Assembly (NCBI GenBank): GCA_023135025.1
Contig: JAGLTY010000049.1
Location: forward strand, 1 to 9,896
Source: Bacteroidales bacterium
Lineage (GTDB): Bacteria; Bacteroidota; Bacteroidia; Bacteroidales; GCA-2748055
Length of the DNA: 9,896 bases
Reading direction: 5' to 3'
Shown here: positions 7,195 to 9,896 of the stretch, piece after piece
Numbering within the stretch: position 1 is the stretch's first letter
How the letters are laid out: every line of letters begins with the position of its first letter
Notes under the pieces: model-generated
What the model was told of the DNA's origin: nothing
The model's input: the letters and a program-made list of their open reading frames with translations, nothing else
Database searches by the model: none
Made by a program: the position numbers and the translations under genes

Positions 7195-7794
7195 ATGGAT
7201 TGGATTTTACAGCTTGACACGCAGATTTTCCTGGCCATCAATGGCTGGCACAATGAGGTGTGGGATGGGATCATGTGGTGGATCAGTGGCAAAACTACCT
7301 GGTGGCCTTTCTACCTTCTTTTGCTTGGTTATCTGGGTTGGAACAAAAGGTGGCAGCTTCTCCCCATGTTGCTTTTTATCATCCTTGTGATCACCCTGGC
7401 CGACCAGTCATCGGTACATCTTTTTAAGAATCTGTTTCAGAGACTCAGGCCGTGTCATGAGCCGGCACTGGAGGGCCTGGTCCACCTGGTGAACAACAAA
7501 TGCGGTGGACAGTTTGGATTTATCTCCTCCCATGCGGCTAACACATTTGGAGTGGCATTTCTGACCCTGTTATGGATCAGGGAGCGGTGGTTTACAGCAG
7601 TGATGGTTTCATGGGCCCTTCTGGTTGCCTACAGTCGCGTCTACCTTGGAGTGCATTATCCCGGAGATGTGCTGATTGGCGGAATATGGGGGGCTGGATG
7701 CGGCTGGCTGGTTTTCCAACTCTTCAGGTGGATCCTGTCAAAGTTGCCACAAACCTGGTGGATCGTCAATAGATCAAGCACAACCGAATCCTGA
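7195..7794 (+). CDS. Membrane PAP2-family phosphatase
   Basis: This is a 199-residue integral inner-membrane protein of the type-2 phosphatidic acid phosphatase family. These enzymes dephosphorylate lipid phosphates such as undecaprenyl pyrophosphate, phosphatidylglycerol phosphate or lipid A, and the substrate here cannot be told. All three family motifs are present: motif 1 K78-x6-R85-P86 (KNLFQRLRP), motif 2 with His113 in FISSHAAN (SSH in place of PSGH), and motif 3 S147-R148...H154...D158 (SRVYLGVHYPGD). About five to six hydrophobic segments are seen, around 36-48, 54-69, 115-128, 133-146 and 157-176. A 12-bp gap separates it from lplA and an 8-bp gap from obg, so it belongs to the same run. 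A role in recycling undecaprenyl pyrophosphate is a reasonable guess. Confidence 0.9.
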   Translation: MDWILQLDTQIFLAINGWHNEVWDGIMWWISGKTTWWPFYLLLLGYLGWNKRWQLLPMLLFIILVITLADQSSVHLFKNLFQRLRPCHEPALEGLVHLVNNKCGGQFGFISSHAANTFGVAFLTLLWIRERWFTAVMVSWALLVAYSRVYLGVHYPGDVLIGGIWGAGCGWLVFQLFRWILSKLPQTWWIVNRSSTTES

Positions 7795-7806
7795 TTATTA
7801 GCAGGT

Positions 7807-8787
7807 ATGCTTTGCATCGTCAGCCCATATTCCAACCCCTACTTTAACCTGGCTTCGGAGGAGTACCTGCTTAAAGGTTTCCAGGAGGATGTTTTTCTTC
7901 TGTACAGGAATATCCCATCCATTGTGGTGGGGAAGCATCAGAACACTCTTGCTGAGATCAATCTACCTTTTGTTCAGGAGCGGGAGATTTTGGTGGCCAG
8001 GAGGATATCCGGGGGAGGCACAGTCTTTCACGACCAGGGAAACCTCAATTTTGCTTTTTTTACCAGCGGGAAAGAGGGTGAGCTGGTAGATTACAAGAGG
8101 GCTACCCGACCCATCATAGAGGCTATGGAAGAGATGGGGCTGGATGTCAGGCTGGGTAAACGCAACGAACTGTTGCTCAATGGCCTGAAGATATCTGGTA
8201 CCGCAAGTCATGTATTCAAACAGCGGGTTCTGCATCATGGTACGCTTCTGTTTTCCTCGGAGATGGGAAACATGAGTGCTGCTTTGAAGAGCGTACAGGA
8301 GAGGTTTACCGACAGGGCAGTGAAGTCAGTCCGTTCCAAAGTCACCAATATCAGGGATCATCTTACAGAGTGCATGGATATGGAGATGTTTCAGGAGAGA
8401 ATTCTGAACCATATGCTCCAGACCTATGATAACGCGAAACCTTATCATTTCAGCGAAACTGATATGAAGGAGATTACTGCCCTGCGCGACTCGAAATTCT
8501 CCACCTGGGAGTGGAATTTTGGATACTCCCCCAAATACCAGTTTTGCAGGAATATATCTTTTAGTGCGGGTCGTCTGGAGCTCCATATGAATGTGGAAAA
8601 AGGGGTGATCAGGGAGCTAAAGATCGAAGGTAACTTCAGTTCTCAGAAGGATATTATTTTGCTGGAGCAGATGCTTGTGGGAACCATTCACGATCCTGAA
8701 ACCATACGGATGCGGCTTTCCGGAATCAATCTGTCCGATTACATTTTCGGATTGGAGAATGAAGAGCTGATATCGGGAATGTTTTAA
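7807..8787 (+). CDS. lplA: Lipoate--protein ligase
   Basis: LplA activates free lipoate with ATP to lipoyl-AMP and transfers it to lysines of lipoyl domains in 2-oxoacid dehydrogenases and the glycine cleavage H protein. The 326-residue length fits the two-domain form. The adenylate/lipoyl-binding motif RRISGGGTVFHD is at 65-76, followed by GNLNFAF. The conserved lysine is K128 in NGLKISGTA. HHGTLLFS is at 143-150 and VKSVRSKVTNI at 172-182. The C-terminal accessory domain (about 225-326) is present, with WNFGYSPKY near 235-243. The N-terminus (MLCIVSPYSNPYFNLASEEY) is the usual family start, 12 bp after the PAP2 gene. It is the last gene of the plus-strand run, before a hairpin. Some LplA-like proteins transfer octanoate instead, but the conserved active site favours a true ligase. 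Confidence 0.94.
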   Translation: MLCIVSPYSNPYFNLASEEYLLKGFQEDVFLLYRNIPSIVVGKHQNTLAEINLPFVQEREILVARRISGGGTVFHDQGNLNFAFFTSGKEGELVDYKRATRPIIEAMEEMGLDVRLGKRNELLLNGLKISGTASHVFKQRVLHHGTLLFSSEMGNMSAALKSVQERFTDRAVKSVRSKVTNIRDHLTECMDMEMFQERILNHMLQTYDNAKPYHFSETDMKEITALRDSKFSTWEWNFGYSPKYQFCRNISFSAGRLELHMNVEKGVIRELKIEGNFSSQKDIILLEQMLVGTIHDPETIRMRLSGINLSDYIFGLENEELISGMF

Positions 8788-8789
8788 GA

Positions 8790-8811
8790 AAGGCGCCCCT
8801 GTGGACGCCTT
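8790..8811. terminator. Hairpin between convergent lplA and the SecD-like gene
   Basis: The arms AAGGCG (8790-8795) and CGCCTT (8806-8811) pair perfectly. After one C-A mismatch, two more G-C pairs close a CTGT loop. The hairpin fills the 38-bp gap between convergent genes. No long T run follows on the plus strand (a T-rich GTGTTTTAGTTTT comes about 10 bp later), and the minus strand continues only TCTTAAAA. It could be a weak bidirectional terminator. Confidence 0.5.
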
Positions 8812-8825
8812 CCTGGATGAGTGTT

Positions 8826-9479
8826 TTAGTTTTCAAGAACTGCCTTCAGTTTGTTGATTTCACTCTCGGTGAATTTTCCGCTGATCATGCACTCCCCATT
8901 TTTAATCTCCTCATGAACCCTGGGTGCGGTAAGCACCTTACCGTTGAAAAGGATTGCAATATTCTTTCCTTTGTTCATCCGTGTCATTGAGGCCCATTTT
9001 TCTGCGCCTGATCCTGAGAAACTTATTAAGAGAGCATAGTTCTCTTCATGGTCGCTTTTTCTGACGCTTACTTCATCTATATCCTGCTGTAGGGGAAAAA
9101 CATCGTTCGATGCACTCTTCCGGATTGCATAGAGAGGAACCATCTGATCTTTTGCCTCAACCCCCGCTGCAATGATCAGGTCCTCCTGAACCTTACCTCG
9201 AAAGCTTTCACTCCGGATGTAGTTCCAGAGACTTTCCAAATCGGCTTCATGACAGCTGCCGAGTTTTGAACTTTCGGGATATGTATTTTCCATATGGACC
9301 AATGTGAAAAAGCGATCTTCCGGATCTAGTTTTGAAATGACCTCCTGATGTGTATAGGTTTTGGAAAATGTCACTGTTTCTGCCTGGGTAAAACTCTTTT
9401 TTGAGGGTAAAAAGGAGAAGCTGCTGAATACCAGGGATGACAGTATCACTCCCAATATGATCTGTTTTAAAGTTTTCAT
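8826..9479 (-). CDS. Exported SecD/SecDF P1-head-like protein without membrane segments
   Basis: 217 residues. Residues 1-22 form a signal peptide (IILGVILSSLVFSSFSF). The C-terminal two thirds resemble the periplasmic P1 region of SecD/SecDF. LYAIRKS at 116-122 corresponds to the LYAIK segment before the head. ALLISFSGSGAEKWASMT at 149-166 matches the SecD strand in which a residue pair like G-A-K precedes a helix. NIAILFNGKVLTAPRV at 173-188 matches the SecD pattern LAIVLDGKVxSAP, and ISGKFTESE at 199-207 matches the SecD ISGxFTxxE. ADLESLWNYIRSESF at 79-93 resembles the P1 segment upstream. Full SecD or SecDF has six or twelve membrane helices; none is visible here apart from the signal peptide. 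Small proteins with only this head domain occur in Bacteroidota, and their function is not established to my knowledge. It ends 38 bp from convergent lplA. Confidence 0.8.
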   Translation of the reverse strand: MKTLKQIILGVILSSLVFSSFSFLPSKKSFTQAETVTFSKTYTHQEVISKLDPEDRFFTLVHMENTYPESSKLGSCHEADLESLWNYIRSESFRGKVQEDLIIAAGVEAKDQMVPLYAIRKSASNDVFPLQQDIDEVSVRKSDHEENYALLISFSGSGAEKWASMTRMNKGKNIAILFNGKVLTAPRVHEEIKNGECMISGKFTESEINKLKAVLEN

Positions 9480-9523
9480 AGGATTGTATATTTTATGTTT
9501 CTATTGTAATAATGAATGGGGCA

Positions 9524-9544
9524 TGGTTTCATTTGCTGAAACCA
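9524..9544. repeat. 8-bp perfect inverted repeat in the spacer upstream of the SecD-like gene
   Basis: The arms TGGTTTCA (9524-9531) and TGAAACCA (9537-9544) surround a 5-base TTTGC spacer. The site lies in the 102-bp gap (9480-9581) between two minus-strand genes. No T run follows it on either strand, so it is not a classical terminator. It could be a leader hairpin or a regulator site. I see no convincing promoter in the same gap. Confidence 0.4.
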
Positions 9545-9581
9545 GACCAATGTATGTTAAGATTTGATGAAAACAGTTGAC

Positions 9582-9896
9582 TCAGGAAACGGGTGGATCG
9601 TCGTACCTGGACCGATGGTGAAGATTTTGGCCTGATTGAAAATCTAAACCAGGTTTTAGTTCCAAATGGATCTGCATCTGTGTATTAAAACGAATCAGAT
9701 CTTCTACAGAATTCAGATATTCAATGGAATTGAATTTGCCTGAAATGGCCTCAATTATAACTCTTGAGTAATGCCAGTATGAAGGAACGGAGGAGCTGGC
9801 AAGTTGGTTGGAACAAACTTCTGCCAGTTGCTCGATACGTTCTATATCCGGGGTGCATGTTTCCTGTGTGACACACTCACTTTTTTGACCATTGAA
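9582..9896 (-). CDS. 3' end of an unrecognised gene (start beyond right edge)
   Basis: On the minus strand one frame is open from the window edge for 104 codons to a TGA at 9582-9584. The start codon must lie outside the window. The visible part has a cysteine-containing segment at its beginning (SECVTQETCTPDIERIEQLAEVC). A mixed helical stretch follows (YWHYSRVIIEAISG, SIEYLNSVEDLIRF), then a polar tail ending RSRYDDPPVS. No family motif is recognised. Amino-acid composition is normal and the codon choice looks like the neighbours', which supports real coding. The gene is in the same direction as the SecD-like gene, 102 bp upstream of it, so the two may be co-transcribed. Function unknown. 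Confidence 0.6.
   Translation of the reverse strand, partial: FNGQKSECVTQETCTPDIERIEQLAEVCSNQLASSSVPSYWHYSRVIIEAISGKFNSIEYLNSVEDLIRFNTQMQIHLELKPGLDFQSGQNLHHRSRYDDPPVS

Noticed and set aside
9361..9567. Plus-strand open frame of 68 codons at the 5' end of the SecD-like gene
   Set aside because: Most of it is antisense to the signal-peptide region of the minus-strand gene, and it has no domain or conserved feature.
1..9896. Defence island, prophage, transposon, CRISPR array, tRNA or rRNA
   Set aside because: No transposase, integrase, terminal repeats, repeat-spacer pattern or RNA-gene signature was seen on either strand. The genes are mostly core housekeeping.

Overview
The window looks like core chromosome of a member of the Bacteroidota, probably Bacteroidales/Marinilabiliales-like. 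Three things suggest this. The gene order hpt-adk-obg is common in that phylum. There is a secreted helix-hairpin-helix beta-barrel protein next to a PorV/FadL-like barrel. Start codons mostly lack strong Shine-Dalgarno sequences, and a TAnnTTTG-type promoter element is present. The assignment comes from reading the proteins, not from a database search. I see no phage, transposon, CRISPR array, rRNA or tRNA.

Layout. (1) Positions 2-1582, plus strand: the 3' part of recJ, truncated by the left window edge. (2) Positions 1579-4910, minus strand, in transcription order: purE (de novo purine synthesis), a PorV/FadL-like outer-membrane barrel, and a large exported protein with an N-terminal HHH domain and a probable beta-barrel. 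The two membrane genes overlap by 11 bp, and the last gene shares a TTAA with the recJ stop codon. A strong intrinsic terminator for purE lies inside the signal-peptide codons of the barrel gene. (3) Positions 4911-5005: a 95-bp divergent spacer between purE and hpt, with a short direct repeat. (4) Positions 5006-8787, plus strand: hpt, adk, obg, a PAP2 phosphatase and a lipoate-protein ligase, closely spaced and probably one operon with an extra internal promoter before adk. A hairpin follows at 8790-8811. (5) Positions 8826-9896, minus strand: a small exported protein resembling the soluble periplasmic P1 region of SecD/SecDF, preceded by the 3' end of an unrecognised gene that runs off the right edge.

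How the genes fit together. PurE, Hpt and Adk act in purine synthesis, salvage and nucleotide balancing. Obg is a ribosome-associated GTPase, LplA attaches lipoate to dehydrogenase complexes, and the PAP2 enzyme probably removes phosphate from a lipid. The minus-strand membrane genes and the SecD-like fragment concern the cell envelope, and their exact roles are unknown. Most of the window is ordinary housekeeping. The unusual points are the terminator encoded within a signal peptide, the freestanding SecD-P1-like protein and the HHH/barrel pair.
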